The notes under the pieces: model-generated | Seen by the model: the letters and a program-made list of their open reading frames with translations, nothing else | What the model was told of the DNA's origin: nothing | The model's database searches: none | Source of the DNA: Chlamydiales bacterium | GTDB taxonomy: Bacteria > Chlamydiota > Chlamydiia > Chlamydiales > JARBTQ01 | Reading direction: 5' to 3' | NCBI GenBank assembly: GCA_029240075.1 | Contig: JARBTQ010000001.1 | Coordinates: 1 to 64,000, forward strand | Length of the DNA stretch: 64,000 bases | Part shown: piece by piece, positions 38,685 to 50,127 of the stretch | Numbering within the stretch: position 1 is the stretch's first letter | How the letters are laid out: every line of letters begins with the position of its first letter | Program-made: the position numbers and the translations under genes

Positions 38685-39695
38685 GTGAGGCATAGAATGT
38701 TAAAAAAATTGATATTTCAACGAAGAGTATTGGCTATAGCTGCTATTACAGGGTTTTCTATCAGCTGTTCGCAAACAAATCATTATCCACTAGAAGAAGC
38801 TCAATCTTCTGTAAACAACTCGGTTAATGAAACCAATAGATTTCCCTCTGTGCAAAGTTATCGCCACAAAATTTGGAATCAATCCCAACAAAAACCTCAA
38901 CCAATTATCATCGAACTTTTAAAACTGAGTCATATAAACCCTGTGCAAATCCAAAATTATACAGATTTAGTAAAGATAACGCAGGATTCTTGGTTAAGAA
39001 AAGCTGGTACTGAAAGATGGCATATTGAATCTAAGAAAGAATTAGAAGATAAAAGGAAGGAATTTATTGCATGCTTTAAAAAACTAGGCATGCTGGACGA
39101 AATACTTCCAACGAATACAAATTACGATGGACAAGGTATACTAGGTGCTACAGCAAAAAATGTTGATCGCAGAGCGCAGTTTGCACTCAAACTATTAGAT
39201 AACAAGCATGTCAATGTTCCTTTTACAGATATGATAGAAGGGGAACGAGACTTACAGCTTAATGAAAAAGAGTATCTAGCAAAAAATTTTAACGCTGCTG
39301 CCGATACAATTAATACAGAACCGCAAATGATGAAATATCTAGGCGAGCACTATTTTAAAGATAAAAAATGGACTCAGATTGAAGCATCTAAAGGGCCTGG
39401 TGCTATTCGAGCTAATACTGAGGATACTATTGTGGTTCTAGTAAAAGAACGTTTTGGAGAAAAAGTCAACCAGCCTCAAAAAATTTATACCTACAATCTG
39501 ATTTCTCACCAACCTCTTTGCTATTATCAACTTTTTGCAGCTGAAGTCGCTCTTAAAAAACACCATTTTAGCCATATCAAATTTGACATTTCCGGATGTA
39601 TAACTTCAAATACATTTGAAGAAGAGATCGGTCTTTATTTAGATACTTTAGCACGTATGATTTACTGTATCGACCAATATGAAAAATTTTCTTAG
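38685..39695 (+). CDS. hypothetical protein, possible lipoprotein
   Basis: 336 aa; N-terminal basic + hydrophobic segment ending FSISC (weak lipobox); no recognised domain. Confidence 0.65.
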   Translation: MRHRMLKKLIFQRRVLAIAAITGFSISCSQTNHYPLEEAQSSVNNSVNETNRFPSVQSYRHKIWNQSQQKPQPIIIELLKLSHINPVQIQNYTDLVKITQDSWLRKAGTERWHIESKKELEDKRKEFIACFKKLGMLDEILPTNTNYDGQGILGATAKNVDRRAQFALKLLDNKHVNVPFTDMIEGERDLQLNEKEYLAKNFNAAADTINTEPQMMKYLGEHYFKDKKWTQIEASKGPGAIRANTEDTIVVLVKERFGEKVNQPQKIYTYNLISHQPLCYYQLFAAEVALKKHHFSHIKFDISGCITSNTFEEEIGLYLDTLARMIYCIDQYEKFS

Positions 39696-39956
39696 ACTTG
39701 GGAAATAAGCAGATAATGAAATTTTTTTCAGAATTGAATTTTAAAGACTTAACTCATAAAGATTAATATTTAGCAGTCAACTAACTAAACTGCTAGATTC
39801 TTATTGTAAGAGTTTGTAGAATAAAGGTTAGAAAGAGTCATCCTAGAGATATACTATATTGTTGCATTACTTTAGATTTAAATTAGATAATAAAGAATTA
39901 GGCAAAAATTTAAGCTTATTTAACTACAAACCAGTATCATAGGAGAGAGCATTAGT

Positions 39957-42572
39957 ATGAATCCTAACTTTACAGAAGCTGTAGCCCGTGCTTTAGAAAC
40001 TGCTGTTAATGAGGCACAACAACGCAACCATACCGAAGTTACTGATAACCACCTCCTCTTAGCATTCTTGTCTGATCGGGAAGGGTATTTTCCTAGTGTT
40101 ATTTCTGCTCTTAATCTGAATAGCCAAGCGCTAAAAGATCTCGTTGAAAATGCTCTTAATAAAGTTCCTTCTTATAGCGGTTCTCCTCAAGCACCAACTA
40201 CAGGACGTTCTCTACAAAATCGGCTTATGCATGCCCAATCTATTGCAAAGCAATGGCAAGATAGTTATTTGAGTTCCGATCATTTCTTTTATACATTTTG
40301 GAAAAGTGAGGCAGAACCTTTTAGTACTTGGAAGAAAGGAAGCAAATATAATCTCACGCAAGTTGAACAGAAGATTAAAGAGCTGCGAGCTGGACGCCAT
40401 GTTGACTCGCCTACTGCTGAGTCAAGCTTTCAAGCTTTGGAAAAATTTTGCAAAAATCTTACCCAGTTAGCAAAAGACGGTAAGTTAGATCCAGTTATAG
40501 GGCGCGACGAAGAGATTAGACGTACCATCCAAGTATTAAGTCGTAGAACTAAAAATAACCCTTTACTGATTGGAGACCCAGGGGTTGGAAAAACTGCAAT
40601 TGCAGAAGGGCTAGCGCTAAGAATTGTGCAAGGGGATATCCCAGAATCGCTCCGCGATAAGCAATTATTTACGTTGGACATGGGTAGTCTAGTAGCGGGA
40701 ACTAAATTTAGAGGGGAATTTGAAGAACGGCTTAAAGGGATCTTGCAACAGATTGAGCAAAGTGAAGGAAAAGTAATTCTTTTCATTGATGAAGTGCATA
40801 CACTTGTTGGTGCTGGAGCTGCTGAAGGATCGATGGATGCAGCCAATTTATTGAAGCCAGCTTTAGCTCGAGGTACGCTACACTGTATTGGAGCAACAAC
40901 TCTCAATGAATACCAAAAATATATTGAAAGAGACCCCGCTTTAGAACGCCGTTTTCAAACGGTATTAGTTGCAGAGCCTTCCTTAGAAGATGCTATCGCT
41001 ATTTTACGTGGGTTAAAAGAACGTTACGAAATTTTCCACGGTGTCAGAATTACAGAAAGTGCTTTACATGCTGCTGTTTTTCTTTCACACCGCTACATTA
41101 CAGATCGTCGCTTACCCGATAAAGCCATTGATTTGATAGATGAAGCAGCTAGCCTTATCCGCATGCAGCTTGGTAGTCGTCCGCTTCCTATCGATACCAA
41201 GGAGCGGGAATTATCTACTTTGATTGTTAAACAAGAAGCTTTAAAACGGGAAGATACTCCTAGTGCCAAGTCTGAAGCACAAAATCTTGAAAAAACGATT
41301 GCGGAGATCAAAGAACAGCTTTCCGTCTTAAAACAACGCTGGGACAAGGAAAAAGGATTACTCCAAAAAGTAAAAGACAAAAAGAATGAGCTAGAGCGTC
41401 TTAAGTTTCAGGAGGAAGAAGCTGAGCGTGCGCTTGATTACAATCGTGTAGCAGAATTAAGATATAGTATTACTCCTAAGGTTGAAAAAGAATTAGAAAC
41501 AGTTCAACAGGATTTAAACAATCAACCATCCCGTATGTTACAGGAAGAAGTTGATGAGCAATTGATTGCTCATATTGTTTCTAGATGGACTGGAGTTCCT
41601 GTTCAGAAAATGTTAACGGGAGAAGCTGAAAAATTACTACATTTAGAGGAAAATCTAGAAAAAAGAGTTGTCGGTCAGTCCATGGCTATCAAAGCTATAG
41701 CTGAAGCCATAAGAAGGTCACGCGCAGGATTACAAGACCCTAACAGGCCTTTAGGTACATTCCTTTTTTTAGGTCCAACAGGAGTTGGTAAGACTGAATT
41801 GGCTAAAGCTCTTGCAGAACAATTGTTTAACCAAGAGACTGCTTTATTACGAATTGACATGTCTGAATATATGGAAAAACATGCTGTTGCGCGCCTCATT
41901 GGAGCTCCTCCCGGATATGTCGGCTATGAAGAAGGGGGGCAGCTAACAGAAGCTCTACGTCGCAGGCCCTATTCTGTAGTTTTACTAGATGAAGTAGAAA
42001 AAGCGCATCCTGACGTTTTCAATATTTTGCTGCAAGTTTTTGATGATGGGCGCTTAACAGATAGTAAAGGACGAGTTGTTAATTGCCGTAATGCTCTTTT
42101 TATTATGACTTCCAATATAGGCTCCCAGCAGCTATTAGAACAAGCAGAGACTGCTCTTAGTACTTTATCAAAAGAATCGATTTTGAATATTGTCGAGCCT
42201 CTTCTTAAAGTACACTTTAGACCAGAATTTATTAATCGTTTAGATGATATTTTACCATTCATGCCTTTACGTCAAGCTGATATGGGCAAAGTAGTTAATA
42301 TTCAATTGCGTGGAGTACAAGATCGCCTTTCTGATCGCCATATCAGTTTCGAGTGGGATGATGCTTTAGTTGCTTATTTAGCACGCGAAGGTTATGACTC
42401 CGCTTATGGAGCTCGTCCTCTTAAAAGACTCATTCAACAAGAGGTTGTTAACTTACTATCAAGAGCTATATTGGAGGGTAAAATAAAGAATCATCAATTA
42501 ATTAAGATGACTTATAATAACAGAGTTATTACTTACACTCTACAAGACCTTAAAGATACTGAGAGTTCTTAA
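39957..42572 (+). CDS. clpB: ATP-dependent chaperone ClpB
   Basis: 871 aa; two AAA+ modules ([30 protein letters not shown]), middle coiled coil, [11 protein letters not shown]. Confidence 0.96.
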   Translation: MNPNFTEAVARALETAVNEAQQRNHTEVTDNHLLLAFLSDREGYFPSVISALNLNSQALKDLVENALNKVPSYSGSPQAPTTGRSLQNRLMHAQSIAKQWQDSYLSSDHFFYTFWKSEAEPFSTWKKGSKYNLTQVEQKIKELRAGRHVDSPTAESSFQALEKFCKNLTQLAKDGKLDPVIGRDEEIRRTIQVLSRRTKNNPLLIGDPGVGKTAIAEGLALRIVQGDIPESLRDKQLFTLDMGSLVAGTKFRGEFEERLKGILQQIEQSEGKVILFIDEVHTLVGAGAAEGSMDAANLLKPALARGTLHCIGATTLNEYQKYIERDPALERRFQTVLVAEPSLEDAIAILRGLKERYEIFHGVRITESALHAAVFLSHRYITDRRLPDKAIDLIDEAASLIRMQLGSRPLPIDTKERELSTLIVKQEALKREDTPSAKSEAQNLEKTIAEIKEQLSVLKQRWDKEKGLLQKVKDKKNELERLKFQEEEAERALDYNRVAELRYSITPKVEKELETVQQDLNNQPSRMLQEEVDEQLIAHIVSRWTGVPVQKMLTGEAEKLLHLEENLEKRVVGQSMAIKAIAEAIRRSRAGLQDPNRPLGTFLFLGPTGVGKTELAKALAEQLFNQETALLRIDMSEYMEKHAVARLIGAPPGYVGYEEGGQLTEALRRRPYSVVLLDEVEKAHPDVFNILLQVFDDGRLTDSKGRVVNCRNALFIMTSNIGSQQLLEQAETALSTLSKESILNIVEPLLKVHFRPEFINRLDDILPFMPLRQADMGKVVNIQLRGVQDRLSDRHISFEWDDALVAYLAREGYDSAYGARPLKRLIQQEVVNLLSRAILEGKIKNHQLIKMTYNNRVITYTLQDLKDTESS

Positions 42573-42575
42573 TTA

Positions 42576-44063
42576 ATGAATCTATTTAAATCCTCTATTT
42601 GTGTTCCTATAATTGGCCCTACATCTGCTGCTATCGAGCAGCAGATGATTTTAGCCGTGGCTAAAGGAGATATTATCGAATGGCGTATTGATCGCTTTGA
42701 TGATCTCTCGTTTGCTGACCTTCCCCGATTCATTCCTAAGAATCATCCTTTATTAATTACTGCATTACCCGCATGTTTTCATAGATTATTTGAATCCCCT
42801 CTTTCTGAAATTTTACAAGAAAATGTAGTTAAATGGGTTGACTTTCCATGGGAGGCTAATTGTAATAGTGTAATAGAACGCTTTCGTAGCTTATATCCTC
42901 ATATACAAATACTTATTTCTCATCACAATTTTGAGCAAACTCCAGACCATTTAGAGAAGCTATTTCAAACTTTATTTGATAATCAAGCCTCTGTTGCAAA
43001 GTTAGCAACTTTTTCTAACTCAACTTTAGATTCATTGCGCATGTTACAAGCTGTAAGAAGCTATAGTCATGAACGTCAGATAATCGGGGTTTGTATGGGA
43101 GAACTAGGCCCTATTACAAGGATTTTAGCCCCTCGTTTTGGCGACATCTGGACCTATGCAGCGCTAAGCCCTCAGCATCAAAGTGCACCTGGGCAAACTC
43201 CTATCGACGAACTAATAGAAATTTATAGATATCGTCAACTAAGTTCTAAAACCACAATGTTAGGATTAATTGGTAATCCTGTTGATAAGAGCCCTAGCCA
43301 TCTAACTCATAACCATGTATTCGATAAATTAAATTTAGATGCTGTTTATGTTAAGATGGCCTTAAAAGATTTTGAATTACCTGACTTTTTGAAGTTATCA
43401 AAAGAACTAGGGTTTAGAGGGTTTAGTGTAACGATGCCCTTTAAACAAAGGATTATCCCTTACTTGGATCGTATAGCCCCTTGTTCTCAAGCTATAGGCT
43501 CCATAAATACTCTTCATATTACGAGCAATGAATTAGTTGGTTACAATACTGATGGTAAAGCCGCAATCCGATGCTTAGAAAAACAGATCTCTTTAGCTGG
43601 TAAAAGAGCTATAATTTTAGGGAATGGAGGTACCGCACGCGCAATAGCCTATGAACTTCAAAGAAATGGAGTCCAAGTCATTTTATTAGGAAGAGATTTA
43701 GTTAAGTTACAAACTGTAGCTACAGATATTAAATGTCAAATAGGCCTTTTAAAAGATTTAGCTAGATATCTGAAAAATCCTGTTGATATTATAATTCAAG
43801 CTACCCCTGTAGGGATGAGTCCTGATGTTAACCATTCATTAATAGATCTAAATGATTTATCGTCTAAACATCTCGTTATGGATGTTGTATCAAATCCACG
43901 TGAGACTAAGCTTTTAGCAGGTGCTAAATCCAAAGGTTGTACAATCATTACAGGATTAGAACTGTTCATGGAACAAGCCCTGCTACAATTTAAGATTTGG
44001 TTTGGAGACAGTATTGACCTCCTAAATGCTCGTAAACAGATGGAGTTAGACCTTACCAGCTAA
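42576..44063 (+). CDS. aroDE: bifunctional 3-dehydroquinate dehydratase / shikimate dehydrogenase
   Basis: 495 aa; type I DHQase-like N-terminus and shikimate dehydrogenase C-terminus (GLIGNPVDKSPSHLTHN, SVTMPFKQ, GNGGTARAIAYEL). Confidence 0.9.
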   Translation: MNLFKSSICVPIIGPTSAAIEQQMILAVAKGDIIEWRIDRFDDLSFADLPRFIPKNHPLLITALPACFHRLFESPLSEILQENVVKWVDFPWEANCNSVIERFRSLYPHIQILISHHNFEQTPDHLEKLFQTLFDNQASVAKLATFSNSTLDSLRMLQAVRSYSHERQIIGVCMGELGPITRILAPRFGDIWTYAALSPQHQSAPGQTPIDELIEIYRYRQLSSKTTMLGLIGNPVDKSPSHLTHNHVFDKLNLDAVYVKMALKDFELPDFLKLSKELGFRGFSVTMPFKQRIIPYLDRIAPCSQAIGSINTLHITSNELVGYNTDGKAAIRCLEKQISLAGKRAIILGNGGTARAIAYELQRNGVQVILLGRDLVKLQTVATDIKCQIGLLKDLARYLKNPVDIIIQATPVGMSPDVNHSLIDLNDLSSKHLVMDVVSNPRETKLLAGAKSKGCTIITGLELFMEQALLQFKIWFGDSIDLLNARKQMELDLTS

Positions 44064-44143
44064 TAATTCTCTTTTCTAACTTAAGCTCGGCATCTTTTTT
44101 GCATGTAATAAGTCCCATTTAGTGCAAAAAGGAGGCTGATATA

Positions 44144-45853
44144 ATGAATCCCATAAGTACACCCATTAGCATCAAAATAGAGGATCAAGACGATTCTTAT
44201 TGCTTTTGTTTCCCAGAATTTGAAGAAAATAGCGCAGAAAAGATCAACGTCCTTAAGACAATAATAGATTCTAAAAGCTTGTATTTATCCACCAAGATCA
44301 AAGATACCTTAAACGGCCTAGCTCAAACAGCTATTCAGCAAAAGCGCAAAGAGGAACTTGAAAAAAATCTGGTTTTACAAGGTTTGGGAGTAAACCATTT
44401 AAATGATCCTAATGATAATAAGTACAGCAGCACGATTTCTGCTGAAATGAGTATTATAAAAGAATGTGAAATTCCACTTCCCAAAGATTCACCTAAGCCA
44501 TTAAAAACGCTCAAACAAATCTTATTTTATCTTCAAGATGAAAAAGACCAAGCTGAAGAAAAGCTAAAACTTTCTGAAAAGAATTATGCTCGTTTCTTTG
44601 TTGCAGCAGAAGCTTATAAAATTGAAGAATTAGTATCTAAAATAAAAGCTTTTTGTAGACCGTTGATTTCTCGTGAACAAGCTATAGAACTTATAAGAGA
44701 TCGATCATTCCAAAATTTAGGAGCTTTCATTCTGATAGCAGAAGCTGAAGAGCTTCTAGACCAAGATCTTATAAATGAAGCTAGAGGTATAATAAATAGT
44801 GTTCCTTCTACACATACAAACATAATTTCAACTAAGTTTCGTATTAAAACAAACGATTATAAACTTGCTATAGCCAATGCTATAAACATACAAGATGCAA
44901 AAGAAAAAGCAGAACTCATTAAGACTATTGCTGAGGGCTTAACTAAACGAGAAGATTATAAAAAAGCAAAAGAAATTATTGACGGCATTACTCTTAATGA
45001 TAAGCAACAAGAGCAAACTTTGAAAGATTCTTTACTAGAAAAATTGGCTATTAGTCTTATTGAATGTGATAAATTAGAAGATGCGACTCAAGCAGCTGAC
45101 TTCATACGAGATATTGAAAAAAGACATATTTGTTACCAAAAATTATACGAAGCTTACGAAAATAAAAATGATTTAGATAAACAACTTGAAATAACTAGCA
45201 AAATCGTAAAACCAGACCTTAAAACAGCCGCTCTTGAAAAAATATTCAACTATTGGTTGGAACAAACTGAGTATGAGAAATTAATTTCACACATCCATAA
45301 TATGCATAATATTGACAGACGCTGTTACTTTATAGAAAAGGTCGTATTAATATATTTAGAGCAAAATGAAATTGAGAAGGCAATGAATGCTTTGCAAAGA
45401 ATGGATAGTTCTGACTCTAGAAGAAAAGACATCAAAGACCAACTTTACATGAAATTATTCACAATCCTACTGCATAACCATCAGGAATTTAGCAACGAAA
45501 ATTATACTCAATTAAAAAACAATTTAAAGAGCGTTACAAATTTAATGCGTAGAGAGACTTTAGTAGAACAATTAGTTGAATGGCTGGTGAAACATCAGAA
45601 AGGCAAAGAAGCTATGGAACTTTATGAAGCCTCTGAAAGTAATTGGGTAAGGGGGCGCTTAGAAGCAATAATTCCTGCAGAAGAACTTCAAAAACATAAA
45701 GATGGCATCAAAGCTAAAAAAGAGGCTGAAGAAAAAATGAAAGAAGAAAGGGAAAAGATGAAGAATCTCCCCACTCCTAGAGATAATAAATTACGTGCTC
45801 ATATACCTCCAACGCTAAATACAAGCCGCAGATTTGTTGGAGGTAAACGCTAG
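44144..45853 (+). CDS. hypothetical alpha-helical repeat (TPR-like) protein, possible N-terminal BTB-like domain
   Basis: 569 aa; helical repeats; segment LKQILFYLQDEKDQAEEKLKLSEKNYARFFVAAEAYKIEELVSKIKAFC resembles the C-terminal half of BTB/POZ. AAGGAGG ribosome binding site upstream. Confidence 0.6.
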   Translation: MNPISTPISIKIEDQDDSYCFCFPEFEENSAEKINVLKTIIDSKSLYLSTKIKDTLNGLAQTAIQQKRKEELEKNLVLQGLGVNHLNDPNDNKYSSTISAEMSIIKECEIPLPKDSPKPLKTLKQILFYLQDEKDQAEEKLKLSEKNYARFFVAAEAYKIEELVSKIKAFCRPLISREQAIELIRDRSFQNLGAFILIAEAEELLDQDLINEARGIINSVPSTHTNIISTKFRIKTNDYKLAIANAINIQDAKEKAELIKTIAEGLTKREDYKKAKEIIDGITLNDKQQEQTLKDSLLEKLAISLIECDKLEDATQAADFIRDIEKRHICYQKLYEAYENKNDLDKQLEITSKIVKPDLKTAALEKIFNYWLEQTEYEKLISHIHNMHNIDRRCYFIEKVVLIYLEQNEIEKAMNALQRMDSSDSRRKDIKDQLYMKLFTILLHNHQEFSNENYTQLKNNLKSVTNLMRRETLVEQLVEWLVKHQKGKEAMELYEASESNWVRGRLEAIIPAEELQKHKDGIKAKKEAEEKMKEEREKMKNLPTPRDNKLRAHIPPTLNTSRRFVGGKR

Positions 45854-45879
45854 AATACTAGCACAGAAAAAGCGCCCTA

Positions 45880-48855
45880 TTAGATAGAACTAATCTCATA
45901 GGGTGTGGTAATAGTAGTACACAGCTTTTCATTTTCTGCCAGCAATAGATCCTTTCCTGCAAAAGTCGCCCGACTCCGGTGCTGTCGGTTTTCAACAAGA
46001 TGTTTACGGACCGCGGCTTGAATATCCTTAGTTGTAGCCCTTAAAATTTTTTCTCTAAAAGATTGTCTTAATTCTTGGGTCTTCCCCTCTCTATTCCAGC
46101 AAAAAGCAATAAAGCCTCTCGAACCTGGAGCTATTGGGCTGTCCATATGTTGTAATAAACCTAGCTGAGCCTCCTCAATATCCTCCTCATCAAAATCTCC
46201 ATTTGCAATTGTGTCAATAGCTTGATCAAAAGCCACTAGCGTAGAGGCTATATTAGGATCTCGGTAAGAGTACAAATAAAATAAACCTAGTGCAGCCTGA
46301 TGAGCAGCACCACAACCATAAGCCCCCCCTTGTTCTCTGATAAATGCATGTAAAATAATGTTATCCATAATCTGTGCAGCGAGACTGAGGTAAGGAGCAT
46401 CTGAATGGGTATATGGAAGTCCCGGTAAATACTGCGCTGTGAATGCTACAGGGGAAGCTATTGCAATACCTTGAGGCGTTAGCAAATCTAGACCTGAATG
46501 ATTATTAGAATGCCAAGTTGAAAAAAACCCTTCGTTAAAGGTTTTACTCAATATATTTAATTGATCCCTTATCAAAGTTAAATAAGTATCTGAGTCCGCG
46601 GCAATAATTATAGAAGCTTTTTGACCAAATATAAGCTTACTATAATTAGATAATCTTTCTTGAATTAAAGACCATTTAGCGTCCCAATTTTGCATGAGAT
46701 CTCTTATAAAGTAAAAATAGTCAAGGCCATACCATTGCTGCTGAATCATGCTGCTAGTAGTAAGCCTGCTTGCTGCAAGATGCATTGCATAACGCATTGC
46801 ATTGGAGGAAAGTTTTTGCTCTAAATCAGTATAATGCTGAGCCATAATTTCTTTCATTCTTTCTTGCTGGCTGAAATTAGGCTGTGTTATAAGTTCTTGC
46901 AATATTGAAAATAATTGTGTTGTATTCCTTTTTAGAGCTTTTACTGACAAATTAAAGCTTGGCTTGAGACTGTTAGCATCATGAGCTTGTGCGTGTAAGC
47001 TTAGACTTGCTGTAACTCCCCCTGTATAAGCTTGCATGTCATTTAAGATTTGTTCATAAGAACGGTTTGCAGTGCCGACTTCAGTCAATACGATTGACAA
47101 CAACCTTAGCCAGGGTAGTTCTGCCTGTTTAATTTCAGGCAATTCAAAAACCAAGTCTGTATAAACAATGTGATTTGTAAACGTATCATGGTAAAATACA
47201 TTTAATGCCCCAAATTGTTCTTCTTTGAGCGAATAGTCCTTTGCTTCTTTAGGAACTTCAGATAATTGTATTTTTGGTAGAACTGAAAGGTCATTTTCCT
47301 CTTGCTCTGTTTGGAACTGTGTTAACTTTTCAGCTTGAATAACTAATTCTGTTTTTTGCTCAGGAGTCATTCCAGCTGTTATTGCTTGCAATCTTTGCTG
47401 CTCTTCTTCCAACTCTTTCTTGCTAAGTTGCTGATCAGGAACCATTGTTACACAGACAAAATGGTTATTATTAAGGAAATATTTATCGATAAGGCTGGAA
47501 AAATAACGTTGATCTTGCAACAGTTCATGTAATCTTTTGAAAAGTGAATGTACCTTCAATCCATCTTCTGCTTCAGCCCCTTGCTGCTTGAGCAAGCCTG
47601 CACGGAAAAATAGAGTTAATCCAAAAGGATCTGAATCACCTGTAATTTCACACCGTTGGAATTCAATTTGGTGAAGGGCTGCTTCTATAAGTTCCACAGC
47701 AAATCCTTCTTTTGCTATCTGCGCAAGTGTAGACCGTACTAATCGGTCTAGAGGCTCTGTGCTAGATTGATTAGCCCCCTTGAAAATTAAAGATACCATC
47801 ATCTCAGTCATTTCCGATTCTAAATGCATTTCAGCCTGTGTGCATAAGCCAGATGCTAGCAAAACCTTTTTTAAAGGGGAAGCATCTGTATCCATTAGAA
47901 TTAATTCTAGCAATTCTAATCCTAGAATGTCTTCCTGATTAGTAATAGGGCATGTTAACCAACTCATTCCAATGATTGTCTTGTTTTCAGAAGTTTCATC
48001 CGGTGCAATAGGATAATTTCGATATTCATAGATAGGCTTAGTGAAACGCATTTGTCTAGGCATTTCAGATAAGGGTGCAATGGGAGTGGTTTTATCTAAC
48101 ACACGCTCACTGATAAAATCGAGGTGCTGCTTTAAAGGCAAATTTCCGTAGAAGTAAAACAAGCAACGACTAGGATGATAATAGTTTTTATGAAATTGCT
48201 TAAGTTGTTCATAGGTTAAAGTCGGAATAATCTGAGGATCGCCTCCTGAGTTATATTTATACGTGAGATCGGGGCATAATAATTCTAGCATAGCATGCCA
48301 CAATCTGGAATCTCCAGAGACTAAAGCCCCTTTCATCTCATTATAAACAATTCCTTTATATTCTAAAGAAGAAGTAGGATCTTCAGATATTGCAAATTCG
48401 AGGCGATGCCCCTCTTGTAAAAAGCTTTTTTCGTTTAATAAAGGGTTGAAAACAGCATCCAAATACACATCCAATAAATTATAGAAATCTTTTGGAACTT
48501 GAGAAGCTGCTGGATAGCAAGTAAAATCGGCGCCGGTAAAAGCATTCATAAAAGTGTTAAGGCTACGCCGATTCATTGAGAAAAAAGGATCTTTAACCGG
48601 AAATCGTTTGGAGCCACATAATACAGTGTGTTCTAAAATATGAGCGACCCCATTTGAGCTATCTGGCCATGTACGAAATGAAAGGCAAAATAGATTCTCA
48701 GGATCTTTATTACCAATATAAAGTACCTGAGCGCCTGTAGGTCCATGTACTAGCTCGTACAGTTCACATTGCAGCTCACTAATGGTTGTTTTTTTAACAA
48801 CCTGAAATCCTCTATATTTTGCTCCCACCTGATTAAAAAGCATACCGTTCTCCAT
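45880..48855 (-). CDS. M16C family zinc metalloprotease (presequence protease/insulinase-like)
   Basis: 991 aa; HxxEH motif in GVAHILEHTVLCGSKRFPVKDPFF, FTGADFTCYPAA. Confidence 0.9.
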   Translation of the reverse strand: MENGMLFNQVGAKYRGFQVVKKTTISELQCELYELVHGPTGAQVLYIGNKDPENLFCLSFRTWPDSSNGVAHILEHTVLCGSKRFPVKDPFFSMNRRSLNTFMNAFTGADFTCYPAASQVPKDFYNLLDVYLDAVFNPLLNEKSFLQEGHRLEFAISEDPTSSLEYKGIVYNEMKGALVSGDSRLWHAMLELLCPDLTYKYNSGGDPQIIPTLTYEQLKQFHKNYYHPSRCLFYFYGNLPLKQHLDFISERVLDKTTPIAPLSEMPRQMRFTKPIYEYRNYPIAPDETSENKTIIGMSWLTCPITNQEDILGLELLELILMDTDASPLKKVLLASGLCTQAEMHLESEMTEMMVSLIFKGANQSSTEPLDRLVRSTLAQIAKEGFAVELIEAALHQIEFQRCEITGDSDPFGLTLFFRAGLLKQQGAEAEDGLKVHSLFKRLHELLQDQRYFSSLIDKYFLNNNHFVCVTMVPDQQLSKKELEEEQQRLQAITAGMTPEQKTELVIQAEKLTQFQTEQEENDLSVLPKIQLSEVPKEAKDYSLKEEQFGALNVFYHDTFTNHIVYTDLVFELPEIKQAELPWLRLLSIVLTEVGTANRSYEQILNDMQAYTGGVTASLSLHAQAHDANSLKPSFNLSVKALKRNTTQLFSILQELITQPNFSQQERMKEIMAQHYTDLEQKLSSNAMRYAMHLAASRLTTSSMIQQQWYGLDYFYFIRDLMQNWDAKWSLIQERLSNYSKLIFGQKASIIIAADSDTYLTLIRDQLNILSKTFNEGFFSTWHSNNHSGLDLLTPQGIAIASPVAFTAQYLPGLPYTHSDAPYLSLAAQIMDNIILHAFIREQGGAYGCGAAHQAALGLFYLYSYRDPNIASTLVAFDQAIDTIANGDFDEEDIEEAQLGLLQHMDSPIAPGSRGFIAFCWNREGKTQELRQSFREKILRATTKDIQAAVRKHLVENRQHRSRATFAGKDLLLAENEKLCTTITTPYEISSI

Positions 48856-49102
48856 AACCTATTTCCTTTTCTGCTCTACATAGCTGAATAGGTCCCTTGT
48901 AAAACTTTTTTCACGATGGTCCATTAGAACAACCGCTGGAAAGCTGTGCAAGAGATCTAATTTTTAAAAATTTATTTAGCTTAAATCTTTTAGACTAAAG
49001 CTCGATTTTACCTAGCCAGTTAGGAATCAAGCAATAGAAAATTGTGGTACTATTTGCAAAGAGTTAAAATAATTCTAAGAGCTATAGTATAGGTATTACA
49101 AG

Positions 49103-49867
49103 TTAGCTACTAAAGATCTTCATAAATTGCTTAATAGCTAAAACTTGCACTTTAGAAAGACCTTTGAACCATACTATTTGTAAACTTTTAGTTTTTATCC
49201 GATTGGCATGACCTATTTGACTATGAGCTAGGTACGGAATTAAAGTTTGTGCAAAAGGACTATTCACAATATCCCTTGTAAACAAAGGGCTGTCTAAACC
49301 AATTTCTAGAACAAAGCAACATGCAATCATTTTTTTAGAGCAAGTCTTAGGCTGTTCTATCGTGAAATCTTTAAAAGTTTGAAATAGTCGATAAGAAGCT
49401 GGGATTGATTCTAATTTGCTCTGAGAAGATTGTTCTGAATATTGGCCGGAATTATTTAATTGGCACAAGTCATCAACTGTAACTGTATTGTGATAGATGT
49501 AACCTTCAGTAGGAAATACCTCTTGATTTGCTAAGTGCAACTTAAAATTTACCCCCTCTCTCTCCCCTAAAATAAATTTACCTTTAAACTGGTTTGAAAC
49601 AGAGTATTGAGGCTCAATTAGACGCTTAAATTGCGAATATAATCTTTTGATAATTTCTCCATATTCCTCATCTTCCCAAATTTCTTTATTTAAGGCCTGC
49701 CATTTTTTGCATACTTGCATGCATGCTAAATTTTCTTTGATATCTAAATAGCTAAAAATCTTTAATAACAGACCCAAAGGAAGATCATTAATAGTCTTTT
49801 CTTGATTTAACTGCGGTTTTTTCCACCATATTAATGCAAATAGCTTTGTGGGTAGCCCAAATAACAT
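49103..49867 (-). CDS. F-box domain protein
   Basis: 254 aa; INDLPLGLLLKIFSYLDIKENLACMQVCKKWQALNKEIWE matches the F-box pattern. Confidence 0.8.
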   Translation of the reverse strand: MLFGLPTKLFALIWWKKPQLNQEKTINDLPLGLLLKIFSYLDIKENLACMQVCKKWQALNKEIWEDEEYGEIIKRLYSQFKRLIEPQYSVSNQFKGKFILGEREGVNFKLHLANQEVFPTEGYIYHNTVTVDDLCQLNNSGQYSEQSSQSKLESIPASYRLFQTFKDFTIEQPKTCSKKMIACCFVLEIGLDSPLFTRDIVNSPFAQTLIPYLAHSQIGHANRIKTKSLQIVWFKGLSKVQVLAIKQFMKIFSS

Positions 49868-50040
49868 AAGTTTACCTATTTTTAAGTCGCCTTTAAATTT
49901 GCTTTTATAAGGTAAACGTTTTTTCTAAAAAAGGATTTTGCAAGAAGTCATGAGAATTAAGAGTAAAGATGAAATGCTTGTAAATTATCTTTCAATAAGC
50001 ATGTATTGGAGCGACTAGTAAAAAATTGTACGCCATATGT

Positions 50041-50083
50041 ACTGGATTTATACTGAGCAGCTTTTTTTACTGCTCAGTCCAGT
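50041..50083. repeat. inverted repeat / stem-loop with bulge
   Basis: ACTGG...ACTGAGCAG (50052-50060) ctttttta CTGCTCAGT (50070-50078) CCAGT; 9-bp perfect core plus a flanking 5-bp stem across a bulge. Confidence 0.6.
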
Positions 50084-50127
50084 TCCGATAATGTTAACTA
50101 TAAAATGAAGATTTTTGGTTAACTCTA

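Noticed and set aside
39696-39956. Looked for a CIRCE (HrcA) operator upstream of clpB
   Set aside because: No TTAGCACTC-N9-GAGTGCTAA-like palindrome seen.
40430-40906. 158-aa ORF antisense to clpB
   Set aside because: Shadow ORF of a conserved CDS; Ser/Pro-rich composition typical of antisense frames. The same applies to 41093-41380, 41675-41899 and 41969-42262.
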